From Strigamia acuminata (lineage: Eukaryota > Arthropoda > Chilopoda > Geophilomorpha > Linotaeniidae): a stretch of DNA of 64,000 bases. The position numbers were made by a program, and so were the translations under genes. The notes beneath the pieces were generated by a model that saw only the letters and a program-made list of their open reading frames with translations, made no database searches and was not told the DNA's origin. This document shows, piece by piece, positions 12,901-27,900 of the stretch (positions are counted from its first letter, which is position 1; each line of letters begins with the position of its first letter). Location: contig OX442315.1 of the NCBI GenBank assembly GCA_949358305.1, forward strand, positions 37,472,427 through 37,536,426, written 5' to 3'.

Positions 12901-15900
12901 CATCACTTCAAGGTCATTCAAGTGGGCGTAGTTCAGAGTTAACCGACAGTTTTCGCATACACATGAAAAAAAATACAATTCGACTTACTTTCACACTTGA
13001 CTCCCTGATGGATTACACCATATAATAGGGAACCACAGTGGTCGCAAAAAGTTGGACTACTATATGTGTGTACTTTGAATTTGTGCTTCGTTCTGGTCTG
13101 TAAAAATAAAAATTTATTGTGAGAAACTTGAAACATGTACCAAAATCTAAAGATACAATTCAATTTTATTTGTAAAGAAAATTTTTATGGTTTTTTTTAT
13201 GAACTAAACCCTACAAATTTATTCAATATGCGATAGTTGTACGCTGATCAGTAAAGCTGCTGTTTAAGCAGTTGATCCACGTTTAATTTCTGGCCATTGC
13301 AAGCAATGTTGTTGAAATTAAACTTCTGTAGGCACGGTAGTGAATTTGTACAAGATGCCACATGAGATGTGTCACGAGAATCAATTGACACCAATCATCA
13401 CGTCGTCGCAACGTGCTATTTTTGTAAGTGTCAACGACGTCACGTCCTCGCAATTTGTAACAACATCTGGTGTGACATCTCGTTTGATATCTGTTGTGAC
13501 ATCTCGTTTGATATCTGTTGTGACATCTCGTTTGATATCTGTTGTGACATCTCGTTTGATATCTGTTGTGACATTTCGTTTGATATCTGGTGTGACATGT
13601 CGTTCAGAGTTACTACCATGGCTGGTTTTTGGGCCAAAATGTGGCTGTTTTGAACAAAAAATCGGCTGTTTTGGCTAAAAATAGAGTCGATTCAGTTGTA
13701 TACAGGGTGTTCTAAAAGTCTGGTTCCCTCCAAATATTCCCTGAGCAATTGCATTTAGGCCAACTTTGATGAAGCGATCGTATAGGAAGTTGGGTAAGAG
13801 CAATCCAATGATGTCATCAAATTTGACCTTGAAGGTTCAAGGTCATTCACTTTCTAACTTTTAAACCACTTAAGATACAGCAAAATTTCCAATTACAAAG
13901 TAGTAGAGCACCATCAAATTAGTACTATACAACTTATCTTAGTTATCTTAAGTTAAATGTCTCATAACGCGCGATATCACAGTAACGGATGGCAGCGCTA
14001 TTTCATAAGTTATGCGCGATATCACGTGTAAGAATTATTCTTACATGTCGCGCCCTGTTGCGCGTACAAATATCGCGCATATTATGGATTACCGGGTTAA
14101 TGATTGGATGGGAGGGAGTGTGGGTGGATGGGTTGGTAGTTGGTTTCTAGGTATCAATTAAGTAGTTGATGGCTGTACAGAACTCAATCAAATGTCGTAC
14201 AGAACTCTGTCTAGCTGCCGAAGGACAACACATCGAACAACTACTTAAGTGATACCTAGAAACCAACTACCAACCTATCCACCCACACTCCCTCCCACCC
14301 AAAACAAGATGGCTGTCCCCGGAAAAGTGTAATGTGCCGATTCAGTCACCGGACTTTGCGCAGTTCTTATACAGGCGATTGTGGTTTCTTTCTGGCCGCT
14401 CACGGAATGTGACCATTCCGTGCACAGAATCAGGTCATGTGTACTTAGCTTTAGTAACAACAAATCAAGACATTTAACCCTTTTTATATCTTTATAATAA
14501 AATAATTAATTTTTCAAACAACCTTTCTTGATGAAATAACCTGACTCGAATAAATATTTTCCTTATTTATTTTTTACCCTAAAACCCAGTGTCTAATTAT
14601 TAAGTACTTTTTATTGACTATTTATTTCTTATCACACAATGTTACCTAAATTTGGCTAATACCCAAGACCTATAACAGGCTTAAAATTACCAAGATTTTT
14701 TCTACTATATAAGACTTAGTCTTAAATTTCCACATACAGTCCAGTCAACTTGATGGGAGTCACACAGAATTATTAACCTAATGCTGTATTAACCAAGACA
14801 ATGACATTTGCTAAAACATGTTTAGATAAAACATTCTAAAAGCATTTTTAAATTAGCTAATGTCTCGTTTTGGTTTTGTTTATAAACAACTGTAACATTG
14901 AACTTATTTTTTTACTCCAACAAAGCAAAAAATAAAATAAGGTCTTTAACTCACATCAGAATCAGCTCCTTTATCCACTCCAGGGCATTTAAATGTGACA
15001 TACTCGTGACATCTTTTATGGACCACAAAACTGCAAACTGATAAACCATTGACATATATAAGACTACATAAAACTGGAAAGACTTATTCACTTACTTTGA
15101 CACTGAAAACCTTGTTTTCCAAAGCCCCTAAAAACAAAAATAAAACACATTATATCATTGTTCATTCAAGACAATAATTAACAACTACATAAGCTCTAAA
15201 AAAAACATCTATCTCGATGCAGTTTTCTTTTTGATCAGAATGGTGTTCTAAACTATAAACAAAATTAAAACAATACGTAAAAGTCAACACCAAAAAACCT
15301 GGGACACCAACTCAAAATCAAATTCACCAAATTTACCTGTTTAAAAAAATAACAAAAGGAAAAAAATCGCTGTAGCCATAATGTTCAGGCAGGTACTGGG
15401 AGAAGATATCTGCAAACAAGTAAGTTATCTGCATTGTGAAGGGTATGGTCTTTGCCATGGCAGCCTGCAGACCTGGCTACCATGCATCCTCACGTAATAA
15501 TTAGACAGGGACTCCAGATTGTTCAGTTGTTGGCCTTTAATCCGTTGTCTAGGGGTAAAAGTCTCCCATATACCCACGTGTTGGCAGTGCTGCAAAGGCA
15601 TGCTACACCCTTCACACAACTGACCCGTCATAAACAGGGAGTGATCCCCATGGATGACATGGCTGGTCAAACAACCATTCCGCTGTACTCATGCAACCGC
15701 TCATGGAGGCTGTAGTGGATTCAACATCGCACTACGGAGCGTCACAGTGGTGAATAAAGAGGAGAGCAGAGTCACCACAGAGCACGACAACTCTTGCTGG
15801 TTTCAAGACTTCTCTTATACGTCTGTCTTGGTTGAGACCCAGCGCTCTTCTCTCTACTCCCCACACCACTCAGCTCCTTCCTATCCTATACAGGGTCATA

Positions 15901-18900
15901 CCACTCCACAAGGAGGGATGACATTAGGGTCATTGGGCGTTGTGTAGTAGTAACGCAGGTCATAGCAAATTTGCATCTTTCTAATAATTGATAATATCTT
16001 GAACAGAGCAAACACAAATCATAATACTTTGAACATAGCAAACACAAATCATAATATCTTGAACACAGCAAACACAAATCATAATACCTTGAACATAGCA
16101 AACACAAATCATAATATCTTGAACACAGCAAACACAAATCATAATATCTTGAACACAGCAAACACAAATCATAATACCTGGGACAGAGCTTAAAATCAGT
16201 AAACAAAATGAATACACACAATAAACACTCTAACTAAATTTTAGTATTGTTTTGCAAAGTATATTGCACATAAAATCTGCATATGTTTGTAACTTGGCAA
16301 GCTCAGTGTTTACCACATATTAAGTATGGCACCTGGAAAGGCTCCGTCTATTGATTTGCGCCAAAAAATAATACAAAAAACACAAAGATGGTAAATCTGT
16401 TCAAGGTTCGAGGTACTGGAGAAAGTACTATAAGAAATCCACATACTACTGAAGAAATCCACAAAAGTACTACTGAAGAGATCCACAAAAGTACTACTGA
16501 AGAAATCCACAAAAGTACTACTGAAGAAATCCATAAAAGTACTACTGAAGAAATGCACAAAAGTACAACTGAAGAAATGCACAAAGTACTACTGAAGAAA
16601 TGCACAAAAGTACAACTGAAGAAATGCACAAAAGTACTACTGAAGAAATCCACAAAAGTACTGCTGTACCATTCGTTCATTTTGTACCATTCGTTCATTT
16701 CGTACCATTCGATCATTTCGTACCAATCGTTCATTTCGTACCGTTCGTTCATTTCACACCATTCGTTCATTTTGTATACCGTAATTTTCTATTTTCCACA
16801 TCTTACAATCAACATGCCTAAACAATCATTCGACTAACCTTTAGAACTTAAAGCTGTTGCAAAAGCAAAGAAAATTGGTAATCGACCAGCGGCTTTGAAG
16901 TACAATTTAAACACAAACCATTCACAACTGGCGGTAAAGCCAACACCAAATCAAACTATGGACTACAAATGAAACAAGTAAACCAAAAAAACTACGTTTT
17001 TGAAAAAGGCTTTTATGCTGTATCCCTGTGAAATTTGAATTCATACTAAAAATTTGCCAAATTTATTTGCCAAATCGTTTTTAGCAAATAAAAAAAATGT
17101 AGCTCAGATCAAAACGTTATCAGCACCATTTGAAAGAGCGGCAAATTTTGCACAGGAAACATGTTTTTAATTTTTTAAACCGTTCATTTTTCATATTTTT
17201 TGTTTTTATGGTCAAATTCAAATTTCTTACTAAATTGACCATGCGGTCGCCGGCTACGATCGTAAAAAAACGTACTTTTTTACCGAATCAAAAAAAGAAA
17301 CATACAGGCTTGTGCAGAATGCAATTTCCAATTAAACGAGCGTGGTTTCAGGATTTTTAAATCCTTTTTAGTGCCGAAAACATCAAAATTCGTATCGGGC
17401 GAACATTTTGGCATCCATTAAAAAACACGGGTTCCGCCAGGTGGCGCTCCGGTTTGCTTACAGTTTGCCGTAAATCAGAATTTTAATTCGTATTTCCAGT
17501 CCACAGCACTGAGAAATGAGTCTTTTTTTTTCTTTCTTTTTTTCATAATGTGTGGAATGACCTGTTCTAGGGCGCTACGAAGCCCAAATTTGAATTTTTT
17601 TTATGCTGAATTGATTTTTGGAAAAAAACACACAAAATTACACAAACCGGAAGTTGAAACACACACACACACAAATGTTCAAGTCAAGTTAAATAAAAGC
17701 CTTTAAAAAAGGCGTCGTCCTCTAGAAGGAAGATTCAAACCTCTAGACATGGATTCGGGACAGCTGCCTATTTGCATAGTCCTATATCCGAGCAACACAA
17801 ACTACACTTTTATAATTCTATTTCAAATGCGTATCACTTTTTAAAATTGAGTTTGATAGTTTAATGGCATTTACAATACGCTAAGTTGCCTTTCAAAAAG
17901 CCTTTCAACCCTTACCAGTCATCTTCAATGGATAATTTTCTTGGTTCTCAATGCTGCTAACGCCAACCACCAGCGTCGAGATAGGTTTAAGTTGCTAATG
18001 CTAAAACGAGTTAATATTTTCTGAAGATGACTGTAGATGACTGGTAACGACAGAAAGTCCTTTGGAATACTAACACAGCGTATTCTACAGTGAAAGTCCT
18101 TAAACGGAATACAATAAAATAGAAAAAAAAATAGAAAAAAAAGAATTTTATTACAAAAGGGTAGTTACGTCTCGCCACTTTGCTGCCTTCTTCCTTAAAA
18201 AAATTTATAATTTTTGGAATCAAGACTTCTTTTATCTTTGAATACGCACTACAGTCGAGCCTCGTTATTACGAATCGCAAGGGACCCGAAAAATTGGTTC
18301 CTTATAACAAAAGTTTGTTATATCAAAATTTTTTAACACGGCGTTCTATGGCCAACCAACCACCCAAGCCATTTTTAAGTACTATCCCTGGCAAAAAGTA
18401 TTCAATCACATGAACTGATTTGAACTCAAAATCATTTTTTTTGCAGTCTAAATAATAATTTATATCCAAAACATTTTATTCACTGAAAAGACCAAGCTAA
18501 ATGCTACTCCGTACAAATTAGTGGCAATTTGAAAAAAAATTAAACAAAATTTAAAAAACTTAGATTTTTTTGTTGACACCCTTGAGGAAAAAAGTATTCG
18601 ATCAAGCACAGAAAATTTTGAAATTTTGAATTAATAATTAATCATAACACTGTCCCCTCTTCATTAAACTCACAAGAGGAGCACATGAATAAGCTATTTT
18701 AGATTTTGGCCTTATTTTTGGCCAAATGATGTCTAAAGTGAGCTTAGTAATTGTCTAAAATTATAAGCTTCCATAGTCAGCTGATTAACCATGGCAATTG
18801 CCCCAAATCTGTACTCTTTTTGGGCCCTAGTAGACATTGTGAGTGAAAAGGCTCATGTAGGGATATGGTAAACAACTGGTTGCTGAGCAACAACTTCAGG

Positions 18901-21900
18901 AAAATAATTCTGGCTCACTGATCCAGAACTATTTTTTCTAGAGTTGTTTTCTGGTCACATGGTCATCATTAATGACATCATTTCCACTTCCTGTAATGGA
19001 TGCCTCCATGAACATTGCTTGTTGATAAGATTAAAGAAAATAATAATTTCTGCCATCCGTAACGTTCTACACACGTAACGGTAACAGCTGTAACTTGATT
19101 GGTGCTCGAGATGAGTGAAAATAGGTGCCGCAACGGTCAGCGACGAAACGATCGGCGACGAAACGATCGGCGACGAAATGATTGGCGACGAAACGACCTG
19201 ACAACAAAGTGGAACCGCAACAAGAAAGAAAAAGAAAAAAGGATCATTTTGGCGCCAATTTAGGCGACGAAGTGATCGGCGACGAACAGTCCTGGACCGG
19301 GACCGGGATCGCGTTCCTTTTAAAAGGCCGGTACAGTACCGCGGACCGGGACCGCGTTCCTTTTAAAAGGCCGGTACACGAGATCTCGTGTTTTCTCGTG
19401 GATCGCGAGATTATATCGCAAAATACGAGAATCTTGTAGTTTTATCGCGTTTTCAACTTAAAATTTGATACTCCCTCTGTCCCAAATTATGGTATACATT
19501 TCTACTATTATTTTTGTCCCAAATTATGGTATACATTTCAAGTTTTATTTGATTTTTATCATTATAAAAATGCAAAATTAATATAAATAAGTTAAATTAT
19601 AAATAAATTAAGTAAACAATAAATAATATGCAGTAAATAATAACAATAAAAAATAAAGAGTAAACAATAACAATAAAAAATAAAGAGTAAACAATAACAA
19701 TAGATAAAACAATAACTTGTAATGATTGCTCTGAATTTGTGAATTTTGTAATTGTTGCCATTCTTTGCTATCATCCCTGACTCCATACAACCTTGCAATG
19801 TCAAAAATACATTGTTATGTTTATCTTTTGGAGATTTACATAATGCCTTTCTGCAACTGAATCCCATTTCATTTACTTGTTAGACAATTATGCAATGTGG
19901 GATCACACACACATGACCATGATGCAGTTTCCACTTACAAGTGAATGCTCATCTTCCTACATGTATATTTTCGATTTTTTTTACAAATACTCTTTAAACT
20001 GCTATCTCGACGTGGAGAGATTTTTCAAGGTCTACCAGGTCTGCAGACATTAGCAGCAGTTTCTAATCATTTACATTTGTCCCAGTTGTATGAAATGGTG
20101 CTCTGGGCACATCCACTTGTCCCTGCAATCTCTATTTGAGGTATTTTAGCTTTAAAAGTTAAATTATCGATGATTTTGAGTCATTTGTTGGCTCTTTTAC
20201 TTTAGGCGTGTTTGTTAAATTTTACAAACATAAAAAATCACTTCTCAGTGTATTGGATGAGCACTACTGACTGAGTTTAGTGAAAAGGAGACAATGTTAT
20301 GATTAACTATTAATTCAAATTTTCAAAATTTTCTGGGCTTGATCCCCCCCCCCCCCCCGAATCCTTTTTCTCAGGGTGTCAACAAAATATATCTGTAATT
20401 TTTTTGAAATTTATTTTAATTTTTTCAAATTGCCACTAATTTGTAGCATTTAGCTTGGTCTTTTCAGTGAATAAAATGTTTTGGGTATAAATTAGTACTT
20501 AGACTGCAAAAAAAATGATTTTGAGTTTTGAATCAGCTCATGTGGTGACAGATCGAATTCTTTTTGTCAGGAGTTGTATTCGTTATAACGAAAACTTTGT
20601 TACATTGCGGTTCTTACATGGTAACTGGCCCAATTTATGTATAATTAAAGCAAAATAAGACCAAATGAGAAAGGAAAATATTTTCCAGCAAGAAGCTATC
20701 AATTACATGACTAACCCACTCAAATTCCTCAATTCTTATTTAACTTAATAATCATCTTCCCTCTAGGCAACATAAAAAGTTTGAGGATAACCTCAGTAGC
20801 TACAGTACGGTATGTCAATTGTTTTATTTCTGCCAATCTTTGAACAAGGAGGAATGAAAACAAGTGCACGATGGATGCTGGGATTCAATAGACATAGTTT
20901 CTTTTAAAGCTCAATTAAAAACGTTCAATCAATAAGGAATATACAAGGAGTGTAATTGTATAACCTTGGAAACAAATTGAATTTTCTTTTTTAATTCAAT
21001 CTGTTTCTTCTTCCCACTCATTTCCCTCTTATCTAGCCATTAATCTTGAAACATATTGTTACGCGCCCGGACTGCGCTGAGAAGCAGCGGGTTCAAATGC
21101 GCAATTATGATCGTGAGTTTGTAAAACTCTCATTAGATGGCATCGAGCCACTTGTGCACTCAATATCATCAGGACAGTTAACTATAGAACTGCAGGGTGA
21201 AAAAGTAGAGCCTTTAATCAAGGGAGCGGTTAACAGTAAAGAGTTTATAAACTTGTCACCTCATGTAGATGGGTCAGATGATGACGGTCCTGATATTCCA
21301 CAGCCACCTGCAATGCCAACGTGGAAACCCCCACTACCAACAACTCCCAAACCGATTATTCAACCAGCATCACCAGTGCCCCAAGATCCTGATTCCTGAC
21401 CCGGACTATATCATATCAGACCCTGAAAGCAGCTGTCAAGATAGTCAAGATGAGACGTTTGTTGATGCTGGGTCAATTCTGCCTCCACCAGAGGAAGAGG
21501 GACTACAAACATTAGACATGGAGATGAGATGAGATGAGGAAACGGGGGAAAACAAATGGAAAGGTAGACGTAAGTTATATTATGTCTCCCCAAGTTATGT
21601 AAGACTCCGCAGTCATATAGAGGTCGCACGTTGGTGTTGAGGATGAGGGCTTATTTGATTTTACCCCTCGAGCTCCACAAGATGTACCACGTCAGCCATT
21701 TGCCGGATTGAGCATTGTGGAACCGGGCTCATACAAAGAGGCGATGGATGGCAGATCCCAATAAGCGGGAATGGATGAAGAGATGGATGTACCTGTATTT
21801 GAACAAAGACATGTTTATACCGAGGTATGGTAGATATTTTGATAACAGATAGATGTATAAATTAAAGAGATCAAACAGGGAAAATCAAGCGATACAGAGC

Positions 21901-24900
21901 ACGATTGGTAGCCCAACGAGTCAAACAGAAACCGGGGTTTGACTTTGGCAAGGTTTTCTCACCAGTTAACTTTGTCATTGTTACGATTTTCTTTTGCACT
22001 TTAGTCAAGCAGAAAGAATGGCGGGACACTCACATCGATATTAAGGCCGCCTACCTATATGGAAACTTAGACGTCCCTCGACATATGACAATCCCCAAGG
22101 GATACCAAAATGACAAAAACGTTAGGAAACGTTGGCGTTAAGAAAAAACGTGTAATATTGGTTTCGTAAACATTCCTGGGTTGAACTGTGTCTATGTATA
22201 GGACAGAGCTGCAATACTCATCACATACTAGTATGTTGACGACATTGTGTTGTTTTCACGCGATGAGATCATATACCGTAATCTTATGTCTTGTTTCCCT
22301 CTTACTAGGTGTGGAGCTTAACAGAAATGGGAACAGTATCTGAATACATCAGAGGAAAGACATAAATAAATTGTGTGAACAATATAGTGTAGATGTTAAC
22401 CATCACGTGCATGTCCCAGGGATGGTGGGAACAATGATTCGGGGCCCACGAACGGGTGAAAGATTAAACCCAACATTTCCTTATAGATCACTCATAGGGA
22501 GCCTAATGTTTGTTGCGACACGTACAAGACCAGATATACTTTTTTCGGCTACTGTACTGTCGCAGTACAATGAAATGCATACCACCAGGCATGTGTATAT
22601 GCTGCAACAGATATTGAAATCTAAGGACTACAAGGGACCGCGATATAAATTTGTCAAAGTGTGAGAGCACAAAGTTAACAGCGTACACAGATGCACCCTA
22701 TGCATCAGATCAAGATACGCGAAGAAGCTTTGGGGGGCACATTATCTTCCTTGGAGGTGTACAAATTACGTGGTCTTGCCGTTTCCAAAGAATGACGTCG
22801 CCTTTCATCAGGGAAAGCGAATTTGTGGCAATTGTCGATGGGGTGAAGGAAGTAGTGTGGCTCAAACGTTTGTTCAAAATCGATTTAATAAGTTCCATGT
22901 TTGAAATTTCTAAGCCTTGTGTACTGGCGCACAGCATAGCTGCTATCCAGTATTCATAAAATAGAGTGAAAAATAGAGCGAAGAAGCACAATAGGGGGTT
23001 TCATTAATTGAGGCAATTGTGTAATTTTAAAACTTTAGCAATTTTGCACTTTTGGATTTGTCACGTGGTGTCAGTTCTACCAATCATGTGCATAATTGCA
23101 AAAACACAAAAGAGAAAAAATACACAATCACAAAATCAAAGGTAGTTTGGCGATTTTGGCAAAATGGCACCAGCTAAGCTCAATTAATTGAATGTAATCC
23201 CCCTTTTGGAGGCATCAATAAATACTGAGTTTAGTTTGTGATTAATGCAAAATCACAAAATTGCAAAATCAAACATATAATGAAACCCCCTATTGAAGAG
23301 CGCTTCCACCTCCTTAGAGATTTTTTTCGGCACTTCTAATGTGGCCGACATTCTGACCAAGCGATTATCAAAGCCACGTTTAATAATGCTTTGCGAGAAT
23401 ATCTTTCCCTAACAGTGTAATCGGTCAGAGGGGGATTGTTGCACAATTTAATGGAAAATGATTTCATTGTGATTGTTTCATTGATCCATTGATTATTATT
23501 AGTGCTCTCATGTCAATGTACAGTCGAGTTTAAAAAAACTGGCAATTGAACGTAAGTAATTTCGTGTTTTGCCACTAGGTGAAACATCAGACATCAACAG
23601 GTGATAATACTTGTTTTGCCTTATGTAGCCTTGTGTAGCCTTGTCTGTATTATCACCTGTTGATGTCTGGTGTTTCACCTAGTGGCAAAATACGAAATTA
23701 CTCACAATTTCAATTGCCAGCATAGAGTGATACCTTGTTCGCACCAGAAAGTTTGGGCTAGCCCAAAGTTTAAATCTAGTTCTGGTTGTTGGTGCAAACG
23801 CATCTAGCCCAAAATTATCTAGTTTAAAAATGTTTAAACTAGATAATTCTAATCCAGTTGTGTGAACTAGATAATTGCTAAAGAACTAGATAACTGCCAA
23901 GGTCACTTCCCACAATTCTGTGCGTAACATGGTCAGTTGATTGCCTATTGGCTGCATGCTAGCCTAGACATGTGGCTTTTCACTTTTTGGTGCGAACACT
24001 CTAGCCTGAACTTTTTAAGCTAATATCAGGCCAGAACTAGATTTAAACTTTAGGCTAGCCCAAACTTTCTGGTGCGAACAAGGTATGAGGGTCCAGTTTT
24101 TTAGAACAAGACTACGTCACGTGTCAACTCTTCATATACAGGGTGTCCCAAATGAACGAAACCAGTCAAATAATGTAAAGACCATTTGAGTGCGATGAAT
24201 GAAACTAAAGTAGTACTAGTAAACTAAGTGAGGGCATTTCAAAAATGTGAAAAAATTTGACCTCTGACCTTTTCTTCAAGGTCATTCCAACACTAACTTC
24301 TAAACTAAGACTGGTAAAGCAAAATTCTCAATTGAAAAAAGAAAAAGCACCTTTTGTTTAGTAGGAAACTGCTCATCAAATTTACTCCGACACAATAACA
24401 GATAAAATTACGAACCAATTACTTGTACTACATTCGTTTCATTCATCTCACTCAAATGGTCTTTTCGTTATTTGACTGGCTTGGTTCATTTGGGACACTC
24501 TGTATATTGTCCATTTTCATTCGTGTTGATTAACTTGTCAAAAGCATAATTTAATGTGTATGAGAAAAGCTATTTATACTGGCACAAATGTGCATCCTTA
24601 CAGTAGTTGTTGGTAAAATTCGTTCTTTAATTGCTGTATAATTTAGGCATTGGATCCAAATAAGATCCTACAGTTTTGTATGATATGATTTGTTCTGTAC
24701 TGGTTTTTCACCTTGTTATGACATTGTGAATGGAATGTGAATGGAACATCGTTATAACGCAATTCGTTATAACGAGGTTCCATTCACATCTGCATCCCTT
24801 GCGGGTGGGATGCAGATGAAAATCAAACTATCTGATCCGATCAGCAAATCTGATCCACCACCATCCGACCCGAACCGACCCAGAATTCTGATTCGCAGAG

Positions 24901-27900
24901 TCCGCCCGATCCGGCCTGATCTGCAGCTGATCCGCTGATCTGCAGGTCGGATTGTGTATGTGATAATCTTATTTGAATAAATTCTATTTAGAAGAAATCG
25001 CGGATGCACTCAAACGTTTTGATGATAAAAACGTCGCAAAAATGTCAAAACTTTCGTGCGGATCGTTTGGATCAAGAGATTCAATCCCCAATTCATTTTT
25101 GCCATTAAATTTTCAATTTAAATTCATCATCTCAAAGAAATCAGATAAAATTTGAAAAAAATGATATGTGGATCAATAATTGTTTTGCTCACTGTACAGT
25201 GCAGCAAAAAACAAACTTTGGCCGAGTTGAATAAATGTTTAAAAAGTAAACAATTTTCAAAATATAACCAAACTAACAATAGATTTACATTTTAATCATG
25301 CTGAAATAATGTTACCGGATGGCCCTGGCCCACATAAAACCGGACCTACAATACAGGGAGGGTTAGAAAGGGTGACTCAAAAAAATGTATACACACACAA
25401 AATTAAATATACATGAATTATTAACTGTGGCCAGTGTTGTTTAATTAACGTTTCTAGTGCAGTTTTTTCCGCTCTTTCGTTTGGTGTTTAGTTTTTGACA
25501 ATCCGAGCTTTCGTTCTCGGAACCCTCCTTGTATTGTCGGGCCGGTTTTATGTGGGCCACCCGGTATAATAAGTATAAGAGTGATCTCTTTCTCACAAAT
25601 ATAAAAAAAAAAAATTTCAACCTTTGAAATCTGCGACAAAAGTTTGGCCATTTTAGGATTACTCCTGAAAATAATAATAATTGTGTAAAAATTTTATTCA
25701 AATTTGTTTTTCCAGACCCAAAGTGCAACCTCATTTGCATATCATTTTATTTTCCAAGATAGGTTCTGCAAAAAGTCTAACTTTGCATGAAAGAGGAAAA
25801 ATTGATGCTGAAGATCTGAGACGGTTGTTAGGAATGATTTAAAATTAGGTGCCCAGTATGATCTAAAAAGCCCAGGAGGAAGGCCCAAGGCTACAATTGC
25901 CCGTGCAAGGCGTCAAATAAACAGAGAAGCAAGCAATAAATGCAACAATTAAAGAGAAATGCCAATCCGATTTTCGTGTATGATGATAATAAAGAACGAA
26001 AATGTAACACAATTTTACTCATTAGTTTTGGTTTTGATTTACAAAAGTGGCAGAAACGCACAGTAATGCAGGACAATAATGCCATCTAGTGGCCAAAAAA
26101 TCAACTTATATAATATCAACTTTACAATACTAACAGCGTACGTACAGTACTGTACATCATATTTTGCAACAGGCTCCTCATCTGAAATACACAAAATTCA
26201 AGGTTGAAAACCAGCTTTGAAGCCTCATCAGATCAAGGCAAGATTGGAGTGGGCAGAAAAACATGTTTCCTGGACAAATCGGTGGCAAAAGGTTGTGTTA
26301 GGTAATGAAAAGAAATTCAATCTGGATGGCCCTGATGGCTTGAATATTACTGGCAGGATTAACAAAAAAATAATGTGACGTTCATGAATAGAAACTTTGG
26401 AGGAGGATCTGTTAAGGTTTGGGGTGCATTCAGGTATACGAAATAAAATTTAAAAAAATTTCAATGTACGAGAGGTCCTGGACAAGAATTTGTGACAGAA
26501 AGAAAGAGGAATGGCTGAAGCAAAGTGGATTTTTCAGTGGATAATGCAAGTATTCATTGAAAAAGCATGGGAGTCCATCACTGATTTAACTTGTAAAAAA
26601 CTAATTGATTCAATGCACAAAAGATGCATTAAAGTTATTAAACAATGTGGGAAAGGAATTAAGTATTAACGTTCAACTGATTTTGATTTTTGTTAAAAAT
26701 TTGAATTAACAGACCAAAGTTTTGTCACCAATTTCTAATGTTGAAATTTTTTTATTTTTTTTATTTGTGGCATTATTTTAGCATAACTAAAATGCAACCC
26801 TATTGTTAGTTTGGTTATATATTGAAAATTGTCTATTTTTTAATCATTTATCCAACTCGGCCAAAGTTTTGTCCTGCACTGTATATTAAGTTTTCCTAAC
26901 AAACTAAATTTTGATGTAATTACTGAAAATTCTTCTTACATAACATGACAACACTGACATGATGAAGTATCATTTATAAATGAAAAATTATAATTTTAAG
27001 TATAATTACTTACTCATTTAACAACATTATTTACCGTAATAAAACTTGACATAAATTTTTCTCTCATGCTTAACAATTTTCTTATAAAATATAATATATA
27101 CTGTAATATATAATATAATTGTAATAAAATATAATTAATTAAAAAACCAATTTGTATAGAAATTCAAATGAGGAATGCACTAATAATGTATGAAAACATG
27201 TGTATTATTTCAGGATAGCCAAACGATTTAAGACACTGCATAAAATAAAAGTGAGAAACCCCCTCCCCTCCCCTCCCCTTCCCTTCCCCTTACAGAAAGT
27301 TGTATTACATGTAAAACAGTAACTTTCTATTTCTTACACTAGGTGCTAATACAGTATAAAGCACATATTGTAGATGGTCTCTAGAGAAAGTGGAAGAAAG
27401 TAATTTCAAGGATAATCTTTTAGATTTAGGCTATTTAGGTTTATTTAGGTATTTATTAATCTTTGGGGGCCTTGCTAATTACTTTTTCCCGCAGCCCCAC
27501 AAACTATCCAGCTGGCTGAGGCCCTGGCTATAGCCCTAGTTATTTGTTATGCTACACAAGTGCAGTCAGTGTATGTAAATACGCTCTGATTACATCATTC
27601 TCAATTTGTTGGTTGGCAATTGCAAAATTGCAGTAAAATTGCTGTAAAACCCTGTCTATAGTGACGACGATACCAATGATACCAAAATAAGTTGGTCTTA
27701 TGGGCACCAGGTGGTCAGCCAGTACAGATGATTGACATGACAGATTTCACCACGGTCGTTGATGCTACCATCAGAACACACAAGTTAGGCAACGATTGCT
27801 CTCTCTCTCTCTCGTTCGTCCAACAAGTGATAGTTTCCATGACAAGAACATGTGCCACCAATTCAAACCAATTCAAACCGGTTTTCCATGTAAATTCTAC

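Larger units (their letters stand above)
18250..20622. mobile_element. Large fold-back element with pogo-like end
   Basis: The left end TACAGTCGAGCCTCGTTATT resembles pogo/Tigger termini, and the right side carries CGTTATAACGAAAACTTTGT. Inside these, about 300-bp arms are inverted repeats: the block at 18470-18560 (GAAAAGACCAAGCTAAATGC) reappears reversed at 20420-20490 (GCATTTAGCTTGGTCTTTTC). The 1.6-kb interior holds GC-rich tandem motifs and other repeats but no transposase. Probably a non-autonomous element with secondary insertions. Confidence 0.5.

Noticed and set aside
13340-13678. Repetitive 65-112-codon ORFs on both strands
   Set aside because: Artefact of a 24-bp tandem repeat.
16388-16837. 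149-codon ORF with Thr/Glu/Lys repeats
   Set aside because: It is wholly a translated minisatellite with open frames on both strands.
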